Of a stretch of DNA of 55,288 nucleotides, positions 16,009 to 24,788 are shown one piece after another. The notes beneath the pieces are model-generated. The model worked only from the letters and a program-made list of their open reading frames with translations, was not told where the DNA came from and did not search any database. The position numbers were made by a program, and so were the translations under genes. Within the stretch, counting starts at the first letter, position 1; the number at the start of each line of letters is the position of its first letter. Origin of the DNA: Lachnospiraceae bacterium (lineage in GTDB: Bacteria > Bacillota > Clostridia > Lachnospirales > Lachnospiraceae); NCBI GenBank assembly GCA_017397645.1, contig JAFQIE010000035.1, forward strand, positions 1 through 55,288, written 5' to 3'.

Positions 16009-17421
16009 TTAATACCTTCTATATCTTTGATACTCATACTGTTGACCATTGGCACCATGTAATCGAATATCCACTACCAGCGCCACATAACAGGCATCCA
16101 GGCGAAATGCCCCGTTGCCCCTTGTCTTCCGTATATTCGCCTCCACGAGATCCATCGCTCTCATAGATAAAACATCTTCCTTTTCCAATAACATAAAAAC
16201 AGCCAGGTAATCTTCGTAGGACAAGCCCCGTTCCTGCACATTTACCGAATCTTCCGAATTGTTTAAGGCCGCATTGATATCGGTTTTCCAGTCAGAATCC
16301 TCCTTTAATAAGGGGACTTTACCTCCTTTAAGCAAGGCCTTCACGTCGCTGACGCTTTCAGCATATGCCCATCCTAATAAAATGGACATTTCTATAACAG
16401 GAATCAGCTCCGGCATAAGAATTGCCGCGCTTATCGTCTCAGCCAGAATTAGAACCTCGTTTCTCTTCTCCGGGCAGTTCCACAAATACAGCATGTTAGA
16501 AGCCTCCCGTAAACAGAGTAATCTATGCACTACAGACTTTAGGTTTTCCACGTCGGAAGCTTTTCCTGCCACCAGATACTCCTGCTCATAATCCAACGCC
16601 CTTTTGTCCCCAACGCTCACATAGGATCCCATTCTGTCCGATAGATATCTCTGGAAAAGAAATCTCTCCATGCCCGAAATTGTCGTCGCTTCAGCCAGTG
16701 ACATATTCCCCTCACTCACTCGACCTTCCTGTATTCTCCGGCTAACACAATTCTCCATAATAAGGCTCTTATCCGACAAAGTTTCTATTTCCGTAACAAA
16801 ATTTAGGATGCCTTTCCTCCGGGTGTTGTTTACTTGCTCTGATGGGTCTCGAATTTCCACCTCCGGATATTGATTCCTATATTCCGAAAACTCTCTGTCC
16901 ACCTGCTTGCGGGCGGTCTCTTCCCTTCCCTGCTCCATGCCATTTACTTCCACAGTCTCCACCCAGTTCTTCAGCTGATTCAATATCTGCAAATCACTGT
17001 CTTCCCAAAAGGATTCTATTGCCAGCGTGCGAAATACCCCTCCGCATTCATCGGACAGTAATGTTACACGCCCGACAGACTCCAGCCCCGTAGATAAGCT
17101 GACAAATCTTCTAAGAAAATAGCTCGCATCTTGGTTTGTCTCTATGTTACCCTTTACATAATAGTGCAATCTGGCTTCCACCTTTTCCCTACCACTTTGC
17201 GGGCTCCCATAAGAGGTATCTATAGCAAAAATATCGTACTGCTCTCTTAACACCTGATGATATTCAGACATCACGCTTTGTAGAGAAGTTTCACATATGC
17301 ACATTGACTCTAACCTTTCTGCATTTCGTCGTGCACCTTCAATTAAAGCAATACACAGGGACAAAATCACAGGCAAACAGACACAGATACATACCGTCAG
17401 ATATCCATTCTCTTTTCTCAT
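16009..17421 (-). CDS. DUF5702 / TadG-like pilus-associated protein
   Basis: 470 residues. The N terminus RKENGYLTVCICVCLPVILS is a Flp/TadG-type membrane segment followed by EGARRNAERLESM, characteristic of DUF5702 proteins of clostridial Tad loci. The large remainder is extracytoplasmic. A Gly at -1 is present, but the +5 residue is Cys in place of Glu, so processing by the peptidase is doubtful. Its ATG overlaps the stop of the Flp pilin gene (ATGA), showing tight coupling. Confidence 0.75.
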   Translation of the reverse strand: MRKENGYLTVCICVCLPVILSLCIALIEGARRNAERLESMCICETSLQSVMSEYHQVLREQYDIFAIDTSYGSPQSGREKVEARLHYYVKGNIETNQDASYFLRRFVSLSTGLESVGRVTLLSDECGGVFRTLAIESFWEDSDLQILNQLKNWVETVEVNGMEQGREETARKQVDREFSEYRNQYPEVEIRDPSEQVNNTRRKGILNFVTEIETLSDKSLIMENCVSRRIQEGRVSEGNMSLAEATTISGMERFLFQRYLSDRMGSYVSVGDKRALDYEQEYLVAGKASDVENLKSVVHRLLCLREASNMLYLWNCPEKRNEVLILAETISAAILMPELIPVIEMSILLGWAYAESVSDVKALLKGGKVPLLKEDSDWKTDINAALNNSEDSVNVQERGLSYEDYLAVFMLLEKEDVLSMRAMDLVEANIRKTRGNGAFRLDACYVALVVDIRLHGANGQQYEYQRYRRY

Positions 17422-17606
17422 ATTCTGTTGGTTTGATTCGTAATTTTACGAAACAGATTTTCCACGATGTCCGTGAGCTGCTCCTTAAAAATCAATACCA
17501 GTCCCACCAAAACCACAATAATCAGTATGACTTCCACGGTTCCCATACCGTCTTCCTCTTTCATAAAATCAACGAATTGTTTTCGTACACCTTTTTTCTC
17601 TCTCAT
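17418..17606 (-). CDS. flp: Flp-type major pilin precursor
   Basis: 62 residues. EEDGMGTVEVILIIVVLVG is a class III prepilin signature: cleavage after Gly with Met+1 and Glu+5, then a single hydrophobic helix and a short basic tail. This matches Flp1-like pilins of Firmicutes. After processing the subunit would be about 42 residues and polymerise into the Flp/Tad fibre. AAGGAGGGAGACG gives a very strong ribosome binding site, fitting a major structural subunit. Confidence 0.85.
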   Translation of the reverse strand: MREKKGVRKQFVDFMKEEDGMGTVEVILIIVVLVGLVLIFKEQLTDIVENLFRKITNQTNRI

Positions 17607-17622
17607 TTCGTCTCCCTCCTTT

Positions 17623-18927
17623 TCACATTCCCCAAAACGCAGGCAGAAGAATCAAAACCATAACAATTGCCAACAATAACACCTGAGGTACAATAAGTTT
17701 GGTTTCCGCCTCTCCACCTCTCTTCCTTACGTTTGATAATTTCTCCTCCATAGCCAAGTCTCCCTCCTCCCGCAGTCTATCCAACAGGTACCGGTTCCCG
17801 TATTTCATATTCTGCGATAACAAGGCACCTAACTTAACGTACTCCCGGACGCCTAATCTTCGTCCTAATGATTCATAAACAGAGCATTCCGACATGCCGG
17901 CTCGTAAGTCACTTAGCATATGGCGAATCTCCTCCAAGATAACCGGGGGTTCCTTTTTCGATTTACTTCCATTTGTCACAATTCTTTCAAATGCGCCCCG
18001 CACAGTCGTTCCGGCCCCCATATACAAAACCAGTTGATGTAATAGAATCGGATATTCGTCCCGAACCTTTCTTTGTTTCATTTCAATATTTTTTGACAAA
18101 TCCTTATCCTTTGCATACCCGATAATTATTGCCAGCACTATAAAACAAACGAAAATTTTCCATCCCACATACGTTTTCGACATTTTCCAGATGATAGGAT
18201 TGCCATTCCATTCAGAAGGTAATTGCCATTCCGCTTCTTTAGCATTTTCTTCCTGACTTTCTTCTAACAGGCGCCGCAACTCCTTCTGCTGCCATTTCTC
18301 CTTGTGAGCTACATCCGGACACACCTTAACAGACTGGGTACACACCATTTCTGCCCCTTCATAATACAAGGTGGCTGTCAATGTCACTTCCTTCGGTTCG
18401 TCCACATACATATATTCACCACTCGGAGAAATCGTCTCCGGATCGTCACTGGTCCATTCTACATAGAAAGGAAATCCTGCATATTCATCCATCAAACACA
18501 AAGATTTCGTGACATACTCCGGTGATTCATTACCGGAAGATATCAATTCCCATAACCGGTTTTGAAACTGTTCACACAGAACCTCTATTTCTTCTGTGGA
18601 GTATGTCTTCGTAGGCACAGCAATTGGAATTTTATATGTCCTATTATCGAAATATGCAATCAAATTCAGATTCTTTTTTTCCTGCAAATCACGGTAAACA
18701 ATACCATCTTGTACACTTAACGTTTGTTGACGCTCCTTGCTGCCAGCGACAAAACCTAGCACCGCTCCGACTACCAGAACGGCTAATACAAGAAACAACC
18801 TTTTACGATAGTACTCTTTTGCGGTAGCATCCGTAGATTTATTTGGATAGAGCATTTTTAAATTACGTTCCACCTCCACAGAGTGCATAAGTTTTAAAGA
18901 AAGGATTTTATCGAATAATACCTTCAC
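17623..18927 (-). CDS. tadC: TadC-like inner-membrane platform protein with large extracellular insert
   Basis: About 434 residues. The C-terminal ~150 residues are a GspF/TadC module (QLVLYMGAGTTVRGAFERI, SDLRAGMSECSVYESLGRRL, a final hydrophobic segment). Ahead of it two transmembrane segments (~43-60 and ~255-272) enclose a ~190-residue extracytoplasmic domain containing TSDDPETISPSGEY, an Ig/cadherin-like beta pattern. Canonical TadC lacks such a domain. The start is uncertain: a GTG at 18927, two bases after the TadB stop, is the earliest non-overlapping choice; internal ATGs are alternatives. Confidence 0.75.
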   Translation of the reverse strand: MKVLFDKILSLKLMHSVEVERNLKMLYPNKSTDATAKEYYRKRLFLVLAVLVVGAVLGFVAGSKERQQTLSVQDGIVYRDLQEKKNLNLIAYFDNRTYKIPIAVPTKTYSTEEIEVLCEQFQNRLWELISSGNESPEYVTKSLCLMDEYAGFPFYVEWTSDDPETISPSGEYMYVDEPKEVTLTATLYYEGAEMVCTQSVKVCPDVAHKEKWQQKELRRLLEESQEENAKEAEWQLPSEWNGNPIIWKMSKTYVGWKIFVCFIVLAIIIGYAKDKDLSKNIEMKQRKVRDEYPILLHQLVLYMGAGTTVRGAFERIVTNGSKSKKEPPVILEEIRHMLSDLRAGMSECSVYESLGRRLGVREYVKLGALLSQNMKYGNRYLLDRLREEGDLAMEEKLSNVRKRGGEAETKLIVPQVLLLAIVMVLILLPAFWGM

Positions 18928-18929
18928 CT

Positions 18930-19706
18930 TTATGATAGCACCGTCCCCTCTCCCAGCTGTTTTAAAATCCGTTCTCCCATTTCCGTAGAAAACAGAAATA
19001 CGATAAGGCATATTGTCATCAGTACAATACCGGAAATGTTGTGGTATAGAACATCGAAGTATCCGGGATTGCTAATATTTACATAGGCAAGTATCACGAA
19101 GGGCATTGCCCTCATAATATGAAATTCCATTTTTCGTGCACTCAGGGCTGTTTGCATTTCTTTATGCAACTCAATTTTTCTGCCTATTCTCTGCGCCGTG
19201 CTTTGCATAATCTGAGCCATATCACCGCCACTCCGCTTGGTAATCATCACAACTTGGGCAAATTGTACAATATCCTCTATTCCACTTCTTTCAGCAAAGT
19301 CTTCCAGTAAATCTTCAATGCTGATATTGATGTGTAATCCTCTCCGTATATAAGCCAGTTCCGCATATATATCAGATTCCTTCCCGTATATATTTTCCAT
19401 TTCTTCTTTCTCTTGAAGGAATGCATTTTCTAAGGAATAGCCGGCTTGCAACAACGCTGCCACGTTCATAATACATTCCCGAAACTGATCCAATAACTTC
19501 TCCTGACGCAGATATATCTTTTTTTCCTTCAATCTCTTGAAATAGAAGACGCCTAGCAGAAGCAGCGGTCCCATTGCCCATACACTGCGATAGAAGAAAT
19601 AACTAAAAAGCACTAACACTGCCAATATTTGCCCCAAAGTCCGAATTCTCTCCCAAGTGGTCCATACGTATTCATGATAATCCGGTGGCTTTACACTTGA
19701 TTTCAT
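18930..19706 (-). CDS. tadB: TadB-like inner-membrane platform protein
   Basis: 258 residues. Type II secretion F domain: a double N-terminal hydrophobic hairpin (~27-57), then MNVAALLQAGYSLENAFLQE, SIEDLLEDFAERSGIED, FAQVVMITKRSGGDMAQIM and two C-terminal transmembrane helices. With TadC it forms the membrane platform that the TadA ATPase drives. Its start overlaps tadA by 35 bases, consistent with coupling. Confidence 0.85.
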   Translation of the reverse strand: MKSSVKPPDYHEYVWTTWERIRTLGQILAVLVLFSYFFYRSVWAMGPLLLLGVFYFKRLKEKKIYLRQEKLLDQFRECIMNVAALLQAGYSLENAFLQEKEEMENIYGKESDIYAELAYIRRGLHINISIEDLLEDFAERSGIEDIVQFAQVVMITKRSGGDMAQIMQSTAQRIGRKIELHKEMQTALSARKMEFHIMRAMPFVILAYVNISNPGYFDVLYHNISGIVLMTICLIVFLFSTEMGERILKQLGEGTVLS

Positions 19707-20886
19707 TTTTCAATTCTCCCCTTTTTATCAGCATTCCCTGTATGACATCTCCTCTAAAATGTTCTTCATATGTAAAGAGTGGATTCAGCCTAATCTCCCC
19801 ATCTTCACAGTCCATCACCTCTGCTATTTCCATAACCTTTCGTGTCCTATCCGGAAGCCTCCCTAAATGTACAATGATGTCTACGCCCGAAACAATCTGC
19901 TTGCGGATGGCAGTTGGAGGCATGTCCACCCCGCAAAGTACCATGTTTTCGAGTCTGCTTAACATATCTTTTGCGCTATTGGCGTGGGCTGTGGACATAC
20001 TTCCGTCATGACCTGTGTTTAGACACTGCAGCATGTCTAACGCCTCCTCGCCCCTCACTTCCCCTACGATGATTCTTTCCGGGCGCATTCGCAGCGAAGT
20101 ACGTATCAAATCACGGATGGTTATTTCCCTACAGCCCGCTACATTACTGTTCCTCGTCTCCAATCGGACCAAGTTAGGTAAATCCATCAATTGCAATTCC
20201 GCGCTGTCTTCTATAGTGATAACTCTTTCTGAACGGGAAATAAACTGAGATAATACGTTCAGGAAGGTGGTTTTTCCGCTTCCGGTACCCCCGCTGACCA
20301 GGATATTGTATTTCGCCCGGACAAGTCCTTCTAAAAACTCTGCCGCCTCTTTGGTTAATGTGCCATCGGTGATTAATCTCTCCATAGTAATAGGTTTCTC
20401 CGGAAATCTGCGAATCGTCACAATGGGTCCATTCAATGCAACAGGCTTCATCACGACACTCACTCTAGAACCATTAGGCAACCTGGCATCAACGATGGGA
20501 GATGCTTCATTTACGACACGGTTACACCCGGCAACAATTCTTTGAATGACATCCATTAACTTTTCTTCTGTTTCAAATTGTTCCTCCGCCTGCCACACTT
20601 CCCCTTGTGTTTCTAAAAAGATCCGGTCCTTTCCGTTGACCATAATCTCTGTAATTGTCGGGTCATCAATGTACTTTTGCAGTAAATCCAGTCTTCGCAA
20701 AGAATTAAAGATTTCATCCTTCCATTTTCTTCTTTCTTCTATTGGATACTGTGTAATAGTCTCAAATTCCAGAATTGTCTGGTCCACCAAATCCTCTACT
20801 TCTTCATCCGTGATTTCCCCTGAGTATGACATTTTTTCCTGTACCCGCTTACACAACTCCTGTTTTACACAACTACTGTTCTTCAC
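19672..20886 (-). CDS. tadA: TadA/CpaF-type assembly ATPase
   Basis: 404 residues, normal length. Secretion ATPase of the TadA/VirB11 group that powers Flp pilus assembly at the membrane. Visible motifs: PIVDARLPNGSRVSVV, Walker A SGGTGSGKTT (G199-T206), the Asp box TIEDSAELQL, Walker B MRPERIIVGEVRG, and the His box NTGHDGSMSTAHANS. The start overlaps tadZ by 14 bases. It is the best-conserved gene of the locus and defines it. Confidence 0.95.
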   Translation of the reverse strand: MKNSSCVKQELCKRVQEKMSYSGEITDEEVEDLVDQTILEFETITQYPIEERRKWKDEIFNSLRRLDLLQKYIDDPTITEIMVNGKDRIFLETQGEVWQAEEQFETEEKLMDVIQRIVAGCNRVVNEASPIVDARLPNGSRVSVVMKPVALNGPIVTIRRFPEKPITMERLITDGTLTKEAAEFLEGLVRAKYNILVSGGTGSGKTTFLNVLSQFISRSERVITIEDSAELQLMDLPNLVRLETRNSNVAGCREITIRDLIRTSLRMRPERIIVGEVRGEEALDMLQCLNTGHDGSMSTAHANSAKDMLSRLENMVLCGVDMPPTAIRKQIVSGVDIIVHLGRLPDRTRKVMEIAEVMDCEDGEIRLNPLFTYEEHFRGDVIQGMLIKRGELKNEIKCKATGLS

Positions 20887-21892
20887 CTTTCCCCTCCTTT
20901 AGGTCACGAACCAATGACCTTACCAATTCTGCCAGTTCCCCTTTCGTCAATTGCTCTAAATCTCCCGGAATTCTGCCGATTCTTTCGGCTTTCGTATGTA
21001 CCGTTTTTTCCATAACATCCTGATACTTTTGTGTCTCAAGCAAATGTTCGTATTGCATGATTTTGCATTTGCCTGCTTTGTCTTTCGTAGTGATGGTGTA
21101 TACCCTTGTACAGGTACGGAGAATATCAAAAAGCCCTTGTATGCTCTCGCTTAAATCCAAAATGATGTATTCATACTCTCCCATAGCAGTTAATTTTTTT
21201 AGCAACTTCAGCCATTCTTCCCCGGTAACCGCCAATAGGTTTTCGCCCACCTTCATGGGCGGCACATAATCCAGTAATCCAATATGTTTTATCATGGTCT
21301 GTAAACGCAAGCGGAATCTGTCCTCCCCTGCATTGAGAAAGTATAATAGGTCTGCCAGATCCATTGCGCCCGCCGGGCACATCAATTCCTCCACGCCGGC
21401 ATAGTGCTCAAAATTCAAATAAAGTGTCCTGTGTTCCTTCGCCAAAATTTGACTCATCGTCAATGCAAAAGAGGTTTGATAATCATGTCTTGCCGGTGAA
21501 TAGTTCCCGATAAAGACCGCATCCCGCTGCCCCTTTCGCGGTATCAACGGAACATCCGAAGTATCCATATAAATCCCTAAGAGAACTTTGAATACCTCCT
21601 CCGCCTCTTGATATTTATCCACATAATAAACATCCTTCCATTTCGCTATTCCACTTTCACTCAGCACGACTTTTCTGGCTGTAAAATGGTTATCCACTTC
21701 GTCAAAATAATCCGACTCCGCTATAACCAGTACTTCTGCCTCCTCCGCCGGCGCCAATAACAATTCTTCTCTTTTTGTAAAAGTCCGTATATCCCACGGA
21801 ACATTCATATGTTTCCTTAGGTAATCGGACATTAGCTCAGCGTATTCCTCCTCTGAATCGTAAAAAAACACTTTCCCCTTTTGATTTTTCAA
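20873..21892 (-). CDS. tadZ: TadZ/CpaE-like ATPase homologue with degenerate P-loop
   Basis: About 339 residues. An N-terminal receiver-like half (KVFFYDSEEEYAELMSDYL) is followed by a MinD/ParA-like half (EHRTLYLNFEHYAGVEEL, EYEYIILDLSESIQGLFDIL). TadZ proteins place the pilus machine at a site in the cell. The deviant Walker A (KGGxGKT) is replaced by GNYSPARHDYQTSFA, so ATP hydrolysis is doubtful. The open frame extends into the peptidase gene, but a TTG at 21892 after GGGGGG overlaps that stop codon (TTGA) and is the likely start. Confidence 0.75.
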   Translation of the reverse strand: MKNQKGKVFFYDSEEEYAELMSDYLRKHMNVPWDIRTFTKREELLLAPAEEAEVLVIAESDYFDEVDNHFTARKVVLSESGIAKWKDVYYVDKYQEAEEVFKVLLGIYMDTSDVPLIPRKGQRDAVFIGNYSPARHDYQTSFALTMSQILAKEHRTLYLNFEHYAGVEELMCPAGAMDLADLLYFLNAGEDRFRLRLQTMIKHIGLLDYVPPMKVGENLLAVTGEEWLKLLKKLTAMGEYEYIILDLSESIQGLFDILRTCTRVYTITTKDKAGKCKIMQYEHLLETQKYQDVMEKTVHTKAERIGRIPGDLEQLTKGELAELVRSLVRDLKEGKGEEQ

Positions 21893-22323
21893 TAGAATCC
21901 CCCCATATAAAGCAACCAGCTTATCAGAATCGGTCCTGACAAACAAATTTTTATCTTTTCTGTCCGGTTGCGCTTCCTTAACATTTGAATCAACGAAACA
22001 ATAGCTGCGATTAGCATAGAATAAAAGATGAAACAAAAGACCTTTTCGATTGGCAGACAGCCCACTATAACGGCTAGTAATTTAACATCGCCGGCGCCCA
22101 GCCCGCCCAAACAATACAGCAGATAACCGACGACGAGAATTATAACTCCAAATGCTAAATATTGAATTATTGCCCTCTCTCCATACCCAAAATACAAAAC
22201 CAGCATTTCATATATGGCAATGAGAGCAGGTACAAGGTTTGGTATCCTGCGTTCCCTGTAGTCGTAAACACAGGCAACTGACAAAAAAAGACACAGTACC
22301 CCCAAAATAATCGTCCCCTTCAC
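21889..22323 (-). CDS. tadV: A24-type prepilin peptidase of the Tad locus (TadV-like)
   Basis: 144 residues with about five hydrophobic segments. Catalytic aspartates are in ACVYDYRERRIPN and GLGAGDVKLLA (canonical GxGD). It should cleave the Flp pilin and pseudopilins after Gly. The start is a GTG at 22323 with AAGG directly against it, so translation initiation may be weak or the true start a little further in. It is the first gene of the operon, about 80 bases downstream of a consensus promoter. Confidence 0.85.
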   Translation of the reverse strand: MKGTIILGVLCLFLSVACVYDYRERRIPNLVPALIAIYEMLVLYFGYGERAIIQYLAFGVIILVVGYLLYCLGGLGAGDVKLLAVIVGCLPIEKVFCFIFYSMLIAAIVSLIQMLRKRNRTEKIKICLSGPILISWLLYMGGFY

Positions 22324-22634
22324 CTTAGAGAATCGTGAGGCGAATTGCCTCGGAAATAGAATTTGAACTGTTTAGAATACAGCCGAATGACTGTGTAACC
22401 GAATTATAGCCTTTACATTTTTAAATTGCAAGACTCTATTTTTAGTTTTTTTCTTTTTGTGAAAACCGCACAAACAACAGAGAACAGGAATCATAAAAAA
22501 TCCCGTTTCCCCTTGAAATATAAGGGTTTTTGCTTGTCAAAAAAGCTTCGTTTCCCATAAAACATCTATACGCGGGTATAAACATCTTGTCCCATGTCTA
22601 TACTTTTACTATCCTAGTGAAAGGAGTTTCTCTT
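22324..22634. other. Divergent intergenic region between the Tad operon and the DUF2508 gene
   Basis: 311 bases. It holds the Tad promoter (22403-22431), a small GAGGC/GCCTC hairpin in the Tad 5' leader (about 22337-22352), AT-rich DNA, a TATAC-GCGG-GTATA hairpin (about 22567-22580), and the GAAAGGAG ribosome binding site of the DUF2508 gene. I see no riboswitch or further gene in it. Confidence 0.5.
22403..22431 (-). promoter_or_regulatory. Sigma-A promoter of the Tad operon
   Basis: On the minus strand TTGCAA (22431-22426), 17 bases, TATAAT (22408-22403). The start of transcription would fall near 22396, some 75 bases before the first gene. Confidence 0.75.
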
Positions 22635-22958
22635 ATGAAATCTTATTTTAACCAAAAGTTAAACACTACAGAAGCTTCCGAAGAACTCACTGCTCATATT
22701 TCCATAAATGACAGCATAGAAAAAACCCGACAGGCGTTGGAGGTTGCCTATTCGGGTTTTGATAATGTCACAGACTTTGATTTGATTGACAGCTATATCT
22801 ACGAAATCAATTCCTTGCATATGCGCTATAAATACTTGCTGTCTCTGGTGCCCGCAGAAGCCGAGCCGGTTAAAACAGAAAAACGGCTGCGCCGTAAGGG
22901 GGCAGGTCGATGGATATGGAATAATCACGGTAATGACACGCCTCAGCTTCAGCCATAA
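22635..22958 (+). CDS. DUF2508 (YaaL-like) small protein
   Basis: 107 residues. SIEKTRQALEVAYSGFDNVT followed by DFDLIDSYIYEINSLHMRYK is the DUF2508 pattern found in YaaL-like proteins of Firmicutes; its role is unknown. The ATG at 22635 is set by AAAGGAG nine bases upstream. The last ~30 codons (a basic tail after KTEKRLRRK) lie antisense to the end of glgB, an 89-base convergent overlap, so the tail is unlikely to be conserved. Confidence 0.8.
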   Translation: MKSYFNQKLNTTEASEELTAHISINDSIEKTRQALEVAYSGFDNVTDFDLIDSYIYEINSLHMRYKYLLSLVPAEAEPVKTEKRLRRKGAGRWIWNNHGNDTPQLQP

Positions 22959-24774
22959 TTTCCGCAGGGATTTGATGACCCCAGCCGCCAAACCTTTCTT
23001 CATCGCTGTTTAGCAACAATTTGAATTTCTTGTTTGCAGGAACACCTACCCTATAACCTTCCCTTTTTACCGGAGTCATATTCAGTACAAAGAGCAGGTT
23101 ATTTCTTCCTGTGGGCGATTTCCTCACAAAGGAATACACACTACTGTCCGCATCATCCGCATTCATCCATTCGAAGCCTATCCAGGAATCATCGTTCACA
23201 TAGAAAGCAGGATATTTGCGATAGATACGAAGAAGTTCCTTCATATACTCCTGCATGCCCTGATTGGATTTTTCTGCAAGCAGGAACCAATCCAATTCTC
23301 TGGCTTCGCTCCACTCCCGCTCCTGTCCAAACTCCTGACCCATGAAGAGAAGTTTCTTTCCGCAATGGCCGAACATATAAGCATAGCCGGCACGCAAGTT
23401 TGCATATTTATCCATCGGATATCCCGGCATTTTGTTGACCATGGAGCATTTCAAATGAACCACTTCGTCATGGGACAAGGGCAGGATATATTTCTCGCTT
23501 TCGTTATAGGTCATTGCAAAAGTCAGGTCATAATGATGGCTCTTGCGATAAATAGGGTCTAACTTCATAAATTCGCAGAAATCATGCATCCATCCCATGT
23601 TCCACTTGAAAGAGAATCCCAAATGGTCATCCTCCACAGGTCCCGTTACACCGGCCCATGCAGTAGACTCCTCCGCAATGGTGAGGAATCCCGGGCACTC
23701 TGCCTTCACCACGGAATTCATGTGTTTCATAAATTCTATGGCATCCAGATTTTCATTGCCGCCGTATTTGTTGGGCACCCATTGACCATCTCCCTTGCCA
23801 TAGTCCAAGTAGAGCATGGAAGCCACGGCATCTACGCGGACACCATCGATATGAAACTCTCTCATCCAATAAAATACATTGGCAATCAGGAAATTCTTTA
23901 CCTGGGGTTTGCCATAATTGAAAATCTTAGTCCCCCATTCCGGATGTTCTCCCAGTCTGGGATCCGGATGCTCGTACAGGCAGCTTCCATCAAACACGCC
24001 TAATCCATGTGCGTCTCTGGTGAAGTGCGCCGGCACCCAGTCTAAAATCACGCCCACGCCTGCTCTGTGCAGTTTGTCCACCAAGTACATAAAATCCTTT
24101 GGACTTCCGTATCGGGAAGTGGGTGCATAATACCCTGTCACCTGATATCCCCAGGAACCATCAAAGGGATGCTCCGCAATCCCCATCAATTCCACATGGG
24201 TGAATTTCATTTCTTTCAGGTACTTCACTAAAACATCCGCAAATTCACGATAATTATAGAAACCGTCCGACCCATTCGGATGTTTCATAAAGGAGCCGAT
24301 ATGGCATTCGTATATTGCCATAGGCTCCCTGTTCCAATCTTTTGTTTTTCTGGCCTCCATCCATTTGTCGTCTTTCCAAGGAAATCCGCTCAGATCCGTC
24401 ACGATGGACGCAGTCTGAGGGCGTACTTCTGCATAATTTGCAAAAGGATCTGCCTTGTAAAGCTTGCATCCGTCCTGTGTAGTCACCAGAAACTTATACA
24501 CTTGTCCTTCTAATAGTCCCGGCACAAACAACTCCCAAATACCGGCGTCTCCCACCCTGGTAAGTATGTGAGACTGCTCATCCCAACCGTTAAAATCTCC
24601 TACCAGATGGACTTCCTTGGCATTGGGTGCCCAGACGCTAAAATAAACTCCTTCTTTGCCGTCCTGCAGGGACAAATGCGCCCCTAATTTTTTGTAAATG
24701 TCATAATGAGTTCCTTGAGAAAACAGATATTGGTCGACTTCCGATATAAAAACCTGCTCCCGATTTTCACTCAT
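22870..24774 (-). CDS. glgB: 1,4-alpha-glucan branching enzyme
   Basis: 634 residues. GH13 glycogen branching enzyme: it moves alpha-1,4 chains to alpha-1,6 positions during cytosolic glycogen synthesis. The CBM48 N-terminal domain (YFSVWAPNAKEVHLVGDFNG) is followed by the catalytic barrel with IDGVRVDAVASML (nucleophile Asp), TIAEESTAW (acid/base Glu) and LSHDEVVH. The ATG at 24774 has GGCGGG upstream and lies 14 bases after the TPR gene, so the two may be co-transcribed. The 3' end overlaps the DUF2508 gene on the opposite strand. Confidence 0.95.
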   Translation of the reverse strand: MSENREQVFISEVDQYLFSQGTHYDIYKKLGAHLSLQDGKEGVYFSVWAPNAKEVHLVGDFNGWDEQSHILTRVGDAGIWELFVPGLLEGQVYKFLVTTQDGCKLYKADPFANYAEVRPQTASIVTDLSGFPWKDDKWMEARKTKDWNREPMAIYECHIGSFMKHPNGSDGFYNYREFADVLVKYLKEMKFTHVELMGIAEHPFDGSWGYQVTGYYAPTSRYGSPKDFMYLVDKLHRAGVGVILDWVPAHFTRDAHGLGVFDGSCLYEHPDPRLGEHPEWGTKIFNYGKPQVKNFLIANVFYWMREFHIDGVRVDAVASMLYLDYGKGDGQWVPNKYGGNENLDAIEFMKHMNSVVKAECPGFLTIAEESTAWAGVTGPVEDDHLGFSFKWNMGWMHDFCEFMKLDPIYRKSHHYDLTFAMTYNESEKYILPLSHDEVVHLKCSMVNKMPGYPMDKYANLRAGYAYMFGHCGKKLLFMGQEFGQEREWSEARELDWFLLAEKSNQGMQEYMKELLRIYRKYPAFYVNDDSWIGFEWMNADDADSSVYSFVRKSPTGRNNLLFVLNMTPVKREGYRVGVPANKKFKLLLNSDEERFGGWGHQIPAEIMAEAEACHYRDYSISIDLPPYGAAVFLF

Positions 24775-24788
24775 AGCTTTCCCGCCTT

